From assembly GCA_004352715.1 (NCBI GenBank), contig SCFE01000094.1, positions 798,640-862,639 on the forward strand: 64,000 nt of DNA, written 5' to 3'. This document shows positions 44,467 through 54,680 of this stretch, in pieces. Both the position numbers and the translations under genes were made by a program. Every line of letters starts with the position of its first letter. The stretch's first letter is position 1. The notes under the pieces were generated by a model. That model had not been told where the DNA came from, searched no databases, and was given only the letters and a program-made list of their open reading frames with translations. Origin of the DNA: Hofstenia miamia. Taxonomy: Eukaryota > Xenacoelomorpha > Acoela.

Positions 44467-45466
44467 NNNNNNNNNNNNNNNNNNNNNNNNNNNNNNNNNN
44501 NNNNNNNNNNNNNNNNNNNNNNNNNNNNNNNNNNNNNNNNNNNNNNNNNNNNNNNNNNNNNNNNNNNNNNNNNNNNNNNNNNNNNNNNNNNNNNNNNNNN
44601 NNNNNNNNNNNNNNNNNNNNNNNNNNNNNNNNNNNNNNNNNNNNNNNNNNNNNNNNNNNNNNNNNNNNNNNNNNNNNNNNNNNNNNNNNNNNNNNNNNNN
44701 NNNNNNNNNNNNNNNNNNNNNNNNNNNNNNNNNNNNNNNNNNNNNNNNNNNNNNNNNNNNNNNNNNNNNNNNNNNNNNNNNNNNNNNNNNNNNNNNNNNN
44801 NNNNNNNNNNNNNNNNNNNNNNNNNNNNNNNNNNNNNNNNNNNNNNNNNNNNNNNNNNNNNNNNNNNNNNNNNNNNNNNNNNNNNNNNNNNNNNNNNNNN
44901 NNNNNNNNNNNNNNNNNNNNNNNNNNNNNNNNNNNNNNNNNNNNNNNNNNNNNNNNNNNNNNNNNNNNNNNNNNNNNNNNNNNNNNNNNNNNNNNNNNNN
45001 NNNNNNNNNNNNNNNNNNNNNNNNNNNNNNNNNNNNNNNNNNNNNNNNNNNNNNNNNNNNNNNNNNNNNNNNNNNNNNNNNNNNNNNNNNNNNNNNNNNN
45101 NNNNNNNNNNNNNNNNNNNNNNNNNNNNNNNNNNNNNNNNNNNNNNNNNNNNNNNNNNNNNNNNNNNNNNNNNNNNNNNNNNNNNNNNNNNNNNNNNNNN
45201 NNNNNNNNNNNNNNNNNNNNNNNNNNNNNNNNNNNNNNNNNNNNNNNNNNNNNNNNNNNNNNNNNNNNNNNNNNNNNNNNNNNNNNNNNNNNNNNNNNNN
45301 NNNNNNNNNNNNNNNNNNNNNNNNNNNNNNNNNNNNNNNNNNNNNNNNNNNNNNNNNNNNNNNNNNNNNNNNNNNNNNNNNNNNNNNNNNNNNNNNNNNN
45401 NNNNNNNNNNNNNNNNNNNNNNNNNNNNNNNNNNNNNNNNNNNNNNNNNNNNNNNNNNNNNNNNNN
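44467..45466. other. Assembly gap (1000 N)
   Basis: Exactly 1000 undetermined bases, bordered on the left by (TA)n. This is a placeholder length, so true distance and order are unknown. Confidence 0.99.
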
Positions 45467-45780
45467 GGACACTCTTTACTAAATGCGTTATGGTTACTAT
45501 GTGATTTCTGAAACATATTTGAATTTTTGCAGTTGATGCATTTATGCATTTCCTTAGCATTTTTAAGTGGACAATTTTTATAGTTGTGATTATCCATGCA
45601 GTACATACAGTTAGATGTTTTCATTGAACATACCTTTGTAGAATGACCAAATTCACCACAGTTACTACATTTTCTTACATAATAATGATCAAAAGTACGA
45701 ACAATTCCAAAACCAAGCTTTAATTTTTTTCCAACCAGTACATGTCTCAATTTTGCTGAAACCTTCATATTAAACAGGAG
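45467..45780 (-). pseudogene. LINE ORF1-type zinc-knuckle fragment
   Basis: Minus strand: VSAKLRHVLVGKKLKLGFG, then CSNCGEFGHSTKVC, CMYCMDNHNYKNC and CINCKNSN. The row of CCHC-like knuckles is typical of the nucleic-acid-binding ORF1 (Gag-like) proteins of Jockey/CR1-type LINEs. The sequence runs into the gap. It exists only on the left side of the inverted repeat: homology to the right arm stops near 45767. Confidence 0.65.
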
Positions 45781-46736
45781 AACCGCACAAACAAACAGGT
45801 CGATTTGTTGGTTCCACCACTTCATCTGTTTCAATAACTGCTGTGCTTTGCATTGTTGAACCAGAGTCCACTTGATTCAATGTGCTAATTTCCACTGGCC
45901 CACCAACTTCAACTTGAATTAGTATTTTGTCCTTTTCTATCAAATTAGTGAAAACTCTTTGGACAGATACTGTTGTGTTGTCTTCTAATTTAGCGTATCC
46001 TGGTGGGCACAATGTCAATGATAACATGTTCTTCATTTTTTTGGTAAATATTTATTCTTTGTCAGCAGGGATTCTACTAATATGTGATCTCCTGGCATGG
46101 TTTGCCAATTCTAAGGTTGTACATGCTCCATTGCTCTATTCTTCATTTCCATTGTTTTCTTAATTGCAGTTGTCCATTTGGTTTGAAATATTTAAAAAAG
46201 TAATTCTTTTAGAGTAAATCTGGTTGAGGTATGGACTTATTTGTGATAATCTGCAACTGCTTCTATAACCATATGAGTCTAAGCAGCTGATAGTAAATTC
46301 AGCTTCATCTGAATGCTGTGCATCATTGTTTGGAGGACTCAATTGAATCTCTTGCACATCCCATTTCCTTGGGGATGGTGTGCTGTAGCGTGTAGCATTT
46401 TTATTGATTTTTGTTTGCAAAAGTCCAGGAAAGCACTAGATTCCAACTGACTTCAGTGGTCTGATGAAAGATACTTACAGAGCTATTTCTTTCTAAGTAA
46501 TCTTTGCATGAGGCAATAAGTTCGGACATTGTAATTTCTTTGAGAAAATAAATATCAGGATATTGTGAGAAGCAATCGACTAATACTAGCATGTATTTGT
46601 AACCAGCATTTGTCACAGGAAAGGTAGTGATGAAATCAAGAGCAAGGTGTTGGTTTATGTAAAGAAGTTGGTGTCGTAAATTTAAGCTTTGATCTTGTAC
46701 AGGTTTGACAGGCATTAATAAATCAAATGACATCAA
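45770..46736 (-). pseudogene. Gypsy integrase remnant, left-arm copy
   Basis: Minus strand 46401-46736 reads LYINQHLALDFITTFPVTN and YKYMLVLVDCFSQYPDIYFL, the start of the integrase catalytic core with its first Asp. Downstream segments (46160-46420, 45770-46036) hold the decayed remainder, ending MLSLTLCPPGYAKLEDNTTV and a Ser/Thr/Val-rich tail. Stops and frame changes throughout. The copy at 54681-55643 differs at 7 of 111 residues in the core segment. Confidence 0.75.
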
Positions 46737-47168
46737 TTCTTAGTCCAGGCTATGATATTTTGTGGTGTTTTAAATCTAATACAGCCGCATCCTTGCTGTG
46801 CTCTGTGAGCCTATGCGATTACATAGACCTTCCATTTTTCCATATTTGATCCATGTTTAAGAACACAAGTGAGATCCAATCCAATACGAGTTCTTCCCGG
46901 CTAACAAATTTAAGAAAATTAACCATTGGTTCATATTTAAGACAACAAGTGAAATGGAGTCCAGTACCAGTTCTTTCATTATCTTTTCCTTGATGAAATT
47001 TTTTTTGAGAAATTGAACTCTAATAACTCAAGGCGCCAACATAGTAATTTGGCAGAGGCCTTAGCTTGCTGAACTGTTTACTACAGGCTTGTTGTCCACT
47101 ATGATAGTAAACTGGCAGTTTATCAGCAATTGGCAAGGCTTTTTACACTAAAAATGATGGCTAAATCT

Positions 47169-47443
47169 NNNNNNNNNNNNNNNNNNNNNNNNNNNNNNNN
47201 NNNNNNNNNNNNNNNNNNNNNNNNNNNNNNNNNNNNNNNNNNNNNNNNNNNNNNNNNNNNNNNNNNNNNNNNNNNNNNNNNNNNNNNNNNNNNNNNNNNN
47301 NNNNNNNNNNNNNNNNNNNNNNNNNNNNNNNNNNNNNNNNNNNNNNNNNNNNNNNNNNNNNNNNNNNNNNNNNNNNNNNNNNNNNNNNNNNNNNNNNNNN
47401 NNNNNNNNNNNNNNNNNNNNNNNNNNNNNNNNNNNNNNNNNNN
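47169..47443. other. Assembly gap (275 N)
   Basis: The opposite arm suggests that about 1.25 kb, including the LRAT-like ORF, belongs here if the arms are fully homologous. Confidence 0.95.
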
Positions 47444-48800
47444 CTATCAGAAACTAGCACAATCTGCCTTAAAAACATTGGTTCTGTGTCTCATAAAGAT
47501 AATCAAGCTATTATTCAATGAAATTAACTCAAACTAAATAATATTACGATTGAAATTGAAAAACATTCGATGAATATCTCAAAACTCAATCAAGATGTTT
47601 GTAAAGCTTCAAGCTCACCTACAATTCAACGCGTTCCAGTATCTAGACCAGTTAATACCAATGTACTAATTTTGACTGGAGCTCTTGAACAACAGCGCTT
47701 TAATTCAGTTGAGAGATTGAAGCTGATTTGAACAAATTTATAGGTAATTCATGTAATCTGAAAGATGTATACAGACTTGGTAAATACCGCAATGACAATT
47801 AAAATCCTCGACCACTTGTGATACAAGTAACAAATGATTGGGGTCGTCGCAAGTTACTTGCTAGTTGTAGCAAACTATTAGGTACTGGAATGTTTTTTAG
47901 ACATGATATTTCACTTGAAGATCAAAACGGAAAAGCAACTGCTTAAATACAGGTACGATTTATCTAAAATGGGTATTCCAAAATGGGATGTGAAGATACG
48001 CAAAATTAACCTATATTTAAAATATGTAATCCTTAATACATCTATTGATATCCAGAAAAATTTTTCTAAATGAAAACAAAGTTGACTGTTCAATAATTCT
48101 AACAACATCAGCTATGATCTTAAATGAGTTTTAGCTAACATTGAAAATTTACAAAATTTTACAAAGAGATTGCAACTTGATATTTGCTTAACTTTTATGA
48201 ACCTGATATTTGTTGTTTCATGGAAACTAGGTTAATCTTAAATATACAGGGCTTTTCGGCTGGTGTAATACCGGGGGGATTCCACCACCCTTCATAACTC
48301 CAATTTGAATGAAGCTACTATTCAGATCATATCTCTATGAATGTTATCAATGTATTTCTATATCGGGCTCGATCTCTTTGGCTACACTAATTTCAAGTGG
48401 CTTGCCACAAGGCAGTGTCCTTGGGCCACTATTATTAATCATTTTTATAGATGACTTGTGTTTATGTTGTACTACCGACATATCATTGTTTGCAGATGAC
48501 AGTAAAATTCTAGTTAAAAATTTGATGCAATATTACATTAACTCGTATTGAATTGGTGAAATTTAAATACTGTCACTTTCAATGTAATAAAATCAAATCG
48601 ACCTGAATTTTCTCTTCTAACAATAGGAAATATTAATATACCGTCTGTTGATATAGTAAAAGATCATTTCGTGTAATTTGATATGGAATGCTCAATTTGA
48701 AAATGTTATGTAACAAGGATTACACATTTTATTCTTAGTAAGACGAAATGTGTCTATCAGTTCTAATATTAATACAAAATTGAACATTTAAAAAAGCTGC
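47444..48800 (+). pseudogene. LINE remnant: ORF1-like, endonuclease start, RT palm (left arm)
   Basis: Non-LTR retrotransposon pieces in order. An ORF1-like part has VNTNVLILTGALEQQRFN, RPLVIQVTNDWGRRKLLAS and GMFFRHDISLED (47640-47940). A short endonuclease start CFMETRL follows near 48210. A jump then leads to the reverse-transcriptase palm (48309-48551) with SSGLPQGSVLGPLLLIIFID and LFADDSKIL, keeping the FADD active site. Thumb-like remains follow to 48800. Large internal deletion between endonuclease and RT, plus many stops. Partner: 51640-52998. Confidence 0.75.
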
Positions 48801-48819
48801 ATATTTTGAATTTTAGCAT

Positions 48820-49116
48820 ATGCTTCACAATGCTGTGGCCTTCCATAGTCCAATGTCAAGCATTGGAAAGCTTTCTAATGGCAGAATTGAATATAGTCGT
48901 ATATTTAATTTAAAAATTTTACCAATTGCTATCCAATTCCAATTATATGACCCAGTGTATTTTAACATGTTCATAAATGGATTATACAAAGTAAATCCCT
49001 TTGATTATGTGTGCTTAGCTGATTCAAGAGAGCCTAGAAAAAGTTCAAAAAATTTATTTACCATACATATATTTATAATGATTAGTTCATACAATAAATT
49101 TTGGTTCTTTTCTTAA
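48820..49116 (+). CDS. Hypothetical 98-aa ORF, left-arm copy
   Basis: Encodes MLHNAVAFHSPMSSIGKLSN and onward to a hydrophobic end. The copy at 51320-51616 is identical over all 98 residues although neighbouring frames differ between the arms. It may be the C-terminal tail of the preceding LINE or an independent frame. No domain is recognised. Confidence 0.3.
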   Translation: MLHNAVAFHSPMSSIGKLSNGRIEYSRIFNLKILPIAIQFQLYDPVYFNMFINGLYKVNPFDYVCLADSREPRKSSKNLFTIHIFIMISSYNKFWFFS

Positions 49117-49291
49117 TTCTGCAGCAATTACAGAACAATAAGAACTTTTTGTAAATAACTTATTTTGTTAAATTTGTAGATTTTTATATTAATAGCGAAT
49201 AGAAGACATTTAATAGTTGTAGTAGTAATATATTCAAAAGTTCATTTACTGAGATTCATATAATTTTTTTTTAAATGACATTAATAAAAAA

Positions 49292-49320
49292 CGTTTCGAC
49301 TATATTATAGTCATTGTCAG
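49292..49320 (-). ncRNA. Hammerhead-ribozyme-like motif, left-arm copy (degenerate)
   Basis: Mirror copy of 51117-51145; see that entry for the motif. Identical sequence on the minus strand, just beyond the stop of the GIY-YIG remnant. Confidence 0.4.
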
Positions 49321-49389
49321 TTAATATTATTTTTGAGGTAATAAAAGTTTACAATATACTACACTTTATAATATATGATATTGCATACA

Positions 49390-49656
49390 CTAAAATAATT
49401 TAATCTCATTCTTTCCTAAATTATATTGTTTATTTATAATGTTTTCTTTGTTATGCTGCTTAATTAATAGAGCCTCACGGATCTTAGTGTGAGTTGTTTT
49501 CATAGCAATTTCAAAATTTTCTTTCTTTAATTCAACATAGTCATTGAATATTTCTGTTTCGAGCTGTCCGTTGAGATGTTCTTTTATGTGAATACCAAAA
49601 GATCGTTTAGTTTCACCAATTTATAGCTTGTAACAGCTATCACAACTATATTGGTA
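49390..49656 (-). pseudogene. Penelope-type GIY-YIG endonuclease remnant, left-arm copy
   Basis: Mirror copy of 50781-51047 with the same in-frame stop at the Tyr of the YIG motif. It lies 5 kb from the Penelope-like RT at 43745-44340 and on the same strand, so the two could be parts of one element family separated by other insertions and a gap. Contiguity is unproven. Confidence 0.65.
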
Positions 49657-49715
49657 AATGATGGATGAACTAAACATTCTAGGATTCTATCTTTATTATA
49701 TATATATATATATAT

Positions 49716-50715
49716 NNNNNNNNNNNNNNNNNNNNNNNNNNNNNNNNNNNNNNNNNNNNNNNNNNNNNNNNNNNNNNNNNNNNNNNNNNNNNNNNNNNNN
49801 NNNNNNNNNNNNNNNNNNNNNNNNNNNNNNNNNNNNNNNNNNNNNNNNNNNNNNNNNNNNNNNNNNNNNNNNNNNNNNNNNNNNNNNNNNNNNNNNNNNN
49901 NNNNNNNNNNNNNNNNNNNNNNNNNNNNNNNNNNNNNNNNNNNNNNNNNNNNNNNNNNNNNNNNNNNNNNNNNNNNNNNNNNNNNNNNNNNNNNNNNNNN
50001 NNNNNNNNNNNNNNNNNNNNNNNNNNNNNNNNNNNNNNNNNNNNNNNNNNNNNNNNNNNNNNNNNNNNNNNNNNNNNNNNNNNNNNNNNNNNNNNNNNNN
50101 NNNNNNNNNNNNNNNNNNNNNNNNNNNNNNNNNNNNNNNNNNNNNNNNNNNNNNNNNNNNNNNNNNNNNNNNNNNNNNNNNNNNNNNNNNNNNNNNNNNN
50201 NNNNNNNNNNNNNNNNNNNNNNNNNNNNNNNNNNNNNNNNNNNNNNNNNNNNNNNNNNNNNNNNNNNNNNNNNNNNNNNNNNNNNNNNNNNNNNNNNNNN
50301 NNNNNNNNNNNNNNNNNNNNNNNNNNNNNNNNNNNNNNNNNNNNNNNNNNNNNNNNNNNNNNNNNNNNNNNNNNNNNNNNNNNNNNNNNNNNNNNNNNNN
50401 NNNNNNNNNNNNNNNNNNNNNNNNNNNNNNNNNNNNNNNNNNNNNNNNNNNNNNNNNNNNNNNNNNNNNNNNNNNNNNNNNNNNNNNNNNNNNNNNNNNN
50501 NNNNNNNNNNNNNNNNNNNNNNNNNNNNNNNNNNNNNNNNNNNNNNNNNNNNNNNNNNNNNNNNNNNNNNNNNNNNNNNNNNNNNNNNNNNNNNNNNNNN
50601 NNNNNNNNNNNNNNNNNNNNNNNNNNNNNNNNNNNNNNNNNNNNNNNNNNNNNNNNNNNNNNNNNNNNNNNNNNNNNNNNNNNNNNNNNNNNNNNNNNNN
50701 NNNNNNNNNNNNNNN
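49716..50715. other. Assembly gap (1000 N) at the centre of the inverted repeat
   Basis: Exactly 1000 N between two (TA)n tracts. The head-to-head arms meet only across this gap. Confidence 0.99.
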
Positions 50716-50780
50716 ATATATATATATATATATAATATATAATAATGATAGAATCTAGAATGTTTAGTTCATCCATCATT

Positions 50781-51047
50781 TACCAATATAGTTGTGATAG
50801 CTGTTACAAGCTATAAATTGGTGAAACTAAACGATCTTTTGGTATTCACATAAAAGAACATCTCAACGGACAGCTCGAAACAGAAATATTCAATGACTAT
50901 GTTGAATTAAAGAAAGAAAATTTTGAAATTGCTATGAAAACAACTCACACTAAGATCCGTGAGGCTCTATTAATTAAGCAGCATAACAAAGAAAACATTA
51001 TAAATAAACAATATAATTTGGGAAAGAATGAGATTAAATTATTTTAG
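50781..51047 (+). pseudogene. Penelope-type GIY-YIG endonuclease remnant, right-arm copy
   Basis: Frame of 89 codons from 50781: YQYSCDSCYKL, a stop (TAA 50814-50816) where Tyr of the YIG motif is expected, then IGETKRSFGIHIKEHL, and later KIREALLIKQ with the conserved Glu region of GIY-YIG nucleases. A CxxC pair precedes the YIG block, as in Penelope-like elements, whose endonuclease domain follows the RT and makes the nick for insertion. Missed by ATG-based ORF calling because of the stop and lack of a start. The TA microsatellite and gap lie just upstream, so the RT portion is absent. Confidence 0.7.
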
Positions 51048-51116
51048 TGTATGCAATATCATATATTATAAAGTGTAGTATATTGTAAACTTTTATTACC
51101 TCAAAAATAATATTAA

Positions 51117-51145
51117 CTGACAATGACTATAATATAGTCGAAACG
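51117..51145 (+). ncRNA. Hammerhead-ribozyme-like motif (degenerate)
   Basis: CTGACAA, then a hairpin GACTAT-AAT-ATAGTC (6-bp stem, 3-base loop), then GAAACG. This is the order of a hammerhead core: CUGANGA, stem II, GAAA. One core base deviates (A for the G of CUGANGA). It sits 70 bases after the stop of the GIY-YIG remnant, where Penelope-like elements are known to carry hammerhead motifs in their terminal repeats. Stems I and III were not resolved; probably inactive. Confidence 0.45.
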
Positions 51146-51319
51146 TTTTTTATTAATGTCATTTAAAAAAAATTATATGAATCTCAGTAAATGAACTTTT
51201 GAATATATTACTACTACAACTATTAAATGTCTTCTATTCGCTATTAATATAAAAATCTACAAATTTAACAAAATAAGTTATTTACAAAAAGTTCTTATTG
51301 TTCTGTAATTGCTGCAGAA

Positions 51320-51616
51320 TTAAGAAAAGAACCAAAATTTATTGTATGAACTAATCATTATAAATATATGTATGGTAAATAAATTTTTTGAACTTTTTCT
51401 AGGCTCTCTTGAATCAGCTAAGCACACATAATCAAAGGGATTTACTTTGTATAATCCATTTATGAACATGTTAAAATACACTGGGTCATATAATTGGAAT
51501 TGGATAGCAATTGGTAAAATTTTTAAATTAAATATACGACTATATTCAATTCTGCCATTAGAAAGCTTTCCAATGCTTGACATTGGACTATGGAAGGCCA
51601 CAGCATTGTGAAGCAT
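51320..51616 (-). CDS. Hypothetical 98-aa ORF, right-arm copy
   Basis: Protein identical to that of 48820-49116. No domain is recognised; possible LINE tail. Confidence 0.3.
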   Translation of the reverse strand: MLHNAVAFHSPMSSIGKLSNGRIEYSRIFNLKILPIAIQFQLYDPVYFNMFINGLYKVNPFDYVCLADSREPRKSSKNLFTIHIFIMISSYNKFWFFS

Positions 51617-51639
51617 ATGCTAAAATTCAAAATATGCAG

Positions 51640-52998
51640 CTTTTTTAAATGTTCAATTTTGTATTAATATTAGAACTGATAGACACATTTCGTCTTACTT
51701 GTTACATAACATTTTCAAATTGAGCATTCCATATCAAATTATACGAAATGATCTTTTACTATATCAACAGACGGTATATTAATATTTCCTATTGTTAGAA
51801 GAGAAAATTCAGGTCGATTTGATTTTATTACATTGAAAGTGACAGTATTTAAATTTCACCAATTCAATACGAGTTAATGTAATATTGCATCAAATTTTTA
51901 ACTAGAATTTTACTCTCATCTGCAAACAATGATATGTCGGTAGTACAACATAAGCACAATTCATCTATAAAAATGATTAATAATAGTGGCCCAAGGACAC
52001 TGCCTTGTGGCACGCCATTTGAAATTAGTGTAGGCAAAGAGATCGAGCCCGATATATAAATACATTGATAACGTTCATAGAGATATGATCTGAATGGTAG
52101 CTTCATTCAAATTGGATTAGTAAAACCGGAGTTATGAAGGGTGGTGGAATCCCTTCGGTATTACACCAGCCGAAAATCCCTGTATATTTATGATTAACCT
52201 AGTTTCCATGAAAGAGCAAATATCAGGTTTATAAAAGTTAAGCAAATATCAAGTTGAAATCTCTTTATAAAATTTTGTAAATTTTCAATATTAGCTAAAA
52301 CTCATTTAAGATCATAGCTGATGTTGTTAGAATTATTGAACAGTCAACTTTGTTTTCATTTAGAAAAATTTTTCTGGATATCAATAGATGTATCAAGGAT
52401 TACATATTTAAAATATAGGTTAATTTTGCGTATCTTCACATCCCATTTTGGAATACCCATTTGAGATAAATCGTACCTGTATTTAAGCAGTTGCTTTTCA
52501 GTTTTTGATCTTCAAGTAAAATATCATGTCTAAAAAACATTCCAGTACCTAATAGTTTGCTACAACTAGCAAGTAACTTGCGACGACCCCAATCATTTGT
52601 TACTTGTATCACAAGTGGTCGAGGATTTTAATTGTCATTGCGGTATTTACCAAGTCTGTATACATCTTTCAGATTACATGAATTACCTATAAATTTGTTC
52701 AAATCAGCTTCAATCTCTCAACTGAATTAAAGCGCTGTTGTTCAAGAGCTCCAGTCAAAATTAGTACATTGGTATTAACTGGTCTAGATACTGGAACGCG
52801 TTGAATTGTAGGTGAGCTTGAAGCTTTACAAACATCTTGATTGAGTTTTGAGATATTCATCGAATGTTTTTCAATTTCAATCGTAATATTATTTAGTTTG
52901 AGTTAATTTCATTGAATAATAGCTTGATTATCTTTATGAGACACAGATCCAATGTTTTTAAGGCAGATTGTGCTTGACGATGTGTCAGTTTCTGATAG
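51640..52998 (-). pseudogene. LINE remnant, right-arm copy
   Basis: Mirror of 47444-48800. The RT palm frame (51864-52106) differs from the left copy at 8 of 80 residues. The catalytic FADD has become FADE (SLFADESKIL), and the IFIDD segment reads IFIDE. The ORF1-like part lies at about 52450-52998. Inactive on both arms. Confidence 0.75.
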
Positions 52999-53104
52999 TG
53001 ACAATAAAATGTGTCTTTTGAAAGATCCATTTTCCGAATTTCGTTGAAGATAATTTAACTTGTTTGTATTTCCTTAATTACGAATCAAGAGAGATTTGCA
53101 AATT

Positions 53105-53126
53105 CTAACAGTTCGTAAATATATAT

Positions 53127-53164
<38 letters not shown>
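53105..53164. repeat. (TA)n microsatellite
   Basis: About 60 bases of alternating T and A, 160 bases before the LRAT-like ORF. Confidence 0.95.
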
Positions 53165-53327
53165 CATTGCAACACACGACGGAGTAGTGTTTCTTCATTC
53201 ACTAGGAAATAGACATAGATGTATTTTAAGTGTGCATGATCATTTATCTACGTTGCATGTTGTGACAATCTGTACCACCAAATTTCAAGCCAAATTCATA
53301 GCGTATTACCGAGTCTAATGCTTTCGT

Positions 53328-53942
53328 ATGTCAATTATCACAAGTTTTATAAATAGGAAATCTAAGAAAATTAAGACAAGGGCCTTTTCTATTTCTCATT
53401 TAAAATTAGGACATCATTTAGAACTACTTCGAAGAAAAAAGAATCCTCACCATGCCATTATTAAAGAGCTTCGTCCTGCTTCAAATGAAGTGACTGTAAT
53501 TCGATTTTCTAACTCCAATAGAAACTACATTGTTAAAAAAGTTACTTACAATTTCACACAACTAAAATATTGTTATAAAATTATTTATAACATACCTACG
53601 ATTCCATATGATGGTTTGGAAGGAGCAAGAAGTCAAGTTTGTATAGAATACCTTGACAATTTTTATAAGAATTTGGAGAACTTGTCATTTTGGGGTACGA
53701 TTGGATTACCTACATCAGAGTTCTTTGAAAATGTATATACTTTATTTTGTTTTGTGTTAATGTCGGTTTTAGTATTTGCATTCATCTTACCTTACTTTAT
53801 ATATTTAGCCATTAATATTGTAAATCTTCTGATTGTAGTATCATTTCATTGGTTTACATTTGTATTGCTATCGCAAATTCTATTTGGATTTGTATGCTAT
53901 TTTGTCTATATATGTATGGGTTTCACAATTTTTGATATTTGA
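53328..53942 (+). CDS. LRAT/PLAAT-like membrane protein lacking catalytic residues (204 aa)
   Basis: LRAT-fold proteins are thiol acyltransferases or phospholipases of membranes, often with a C-terminal anchor. After a basic N-terminus, residues 25-61 read HLKLGHHLELL, then NPHHAIIKEL and VTVIRFSNSN; residues 108-136 read YLDNFYKNLENLSFW and IGLPTSEFFENV. This matches the domain order: G-x-H strand, HH-I block, VIH-F strand, NCEHF block, then W-x-x-G. His42 is kept, but the second catalytic His is Arg59 and the catalytic Cys position is Leu116, so a pseudoenzyme is likely. Residues about 138-200 are strongly hydrophobic, with two or three membrane helices. Single intact exon, not visible elsewhere because the matching left arm is a gap. 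Family call moderate. Confidence 0.55.
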   Translation: MSIITSFINRKSKKIKTRAFSISHLKLGHHLELLRRKKNPHHAIIKELRPASNEVTVIRFSNSNRNYIVKKVTYNFTQLKYCYKIIYNIPTIPYDGLEGARSQVCIEYLDNFYKNLENLSFWGTIGLPTSEFFENVYTLFCFVLMSVLVFAFILPYFIYLAINIVNLLIVVSFHWFTFVLLSQILFGFVCYFVYICMGFTIFDI

Positions 53943-54680
53943 TTAATATTGCTTGTTTAAGAAAGTGGAACACTCTTATGGAACAAAGATCGAATAGACT
54001 TTTCAACTTTCAAAAACCTATTCAAATTTTGTAATAGTTTTTGCCAAATATACCTGATTACACAGATATTTTATTTAAATAAATAGTCTATGAAAAAGCT
54101 ATTAAAACCGCTGTTTTGTATGCCCTACATTCTTAAATCTCTCTCATGCTAGAAAAGTCTCTGGTGTGCTTTCATAAGCAGTTTGGCCTATTTATTTTGA
54201 TAACAGATATCTTCAAAACCATGAAAAGAACTTAATCACTGCTGAAAGAGATTTAGCCATCATTTTTAGTGTAAAAAGCCTTGCCAATTGCTGATAAACT
54301 GCCAGTTTACTATCATAGTGGACAACAAGCCTGTAGTAAACAGTTCAGCAAGCTAAGGCCTCTGCCAAATTACTATGTTGGCGCCTTGAGTTATTAGAGT
54401 TCAATTTCTCAAAAAAAATTTCATCAAGGAAAAGATAATGAAAGAACTGGTACTGGACTCCATTTCACTTGTTGTCTTAAATATGAACCAATGGTTAATT
54501 TTCTTAAATTTGTTAGCCGGGAAGAACTCGTACTGGATTGGATCTCACTTGTGTTCTTAAACATGGATCAAATATGGAAAAATGGAAGGTCTATGTAATC
54601 GCATAGGCTCACAGAGCACAGCAAGGATGCGGCTGTATTAGATTTAAAACACCACAAAATATCATAGCCTGGACTAAGAA
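53943..54680. other. Spacer between LRAT-like ORF and Gypsy remnant
   Basis: 54249-54680 is mirrored in the left arm (46740-47168), including a stretch with AAGAACTGGTACTGGACTCC and AAGAACTCGTACTGGATTGG repeated 68 bases apart. No ORF is supported. Confidence 0.5.

Larger units (their letters stand above)
45767..49715 (+). repeat. Left arm of a large inverted repeat
   Basis: From 45767 to the TA-flanked central gap this sequence is the reverse complement of 50716-55640, with base differences and small indels. An internal 275-N gap (47169-47443) stands opposite about 1250 bases of the right arm (52999-54248). Confidence 0.95.

Noticed and set aside
44363-45834. Very long open frames on both strands (up to 464 codons)
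   Set aside because: They run through the 1000-N gap; undetermined bases contain no stops. Only the zinc-knuckle end at 45467-45780 is real sequence. The same applies to the frames spanning 47169-47443, 49716-50715 and 62558-63557.
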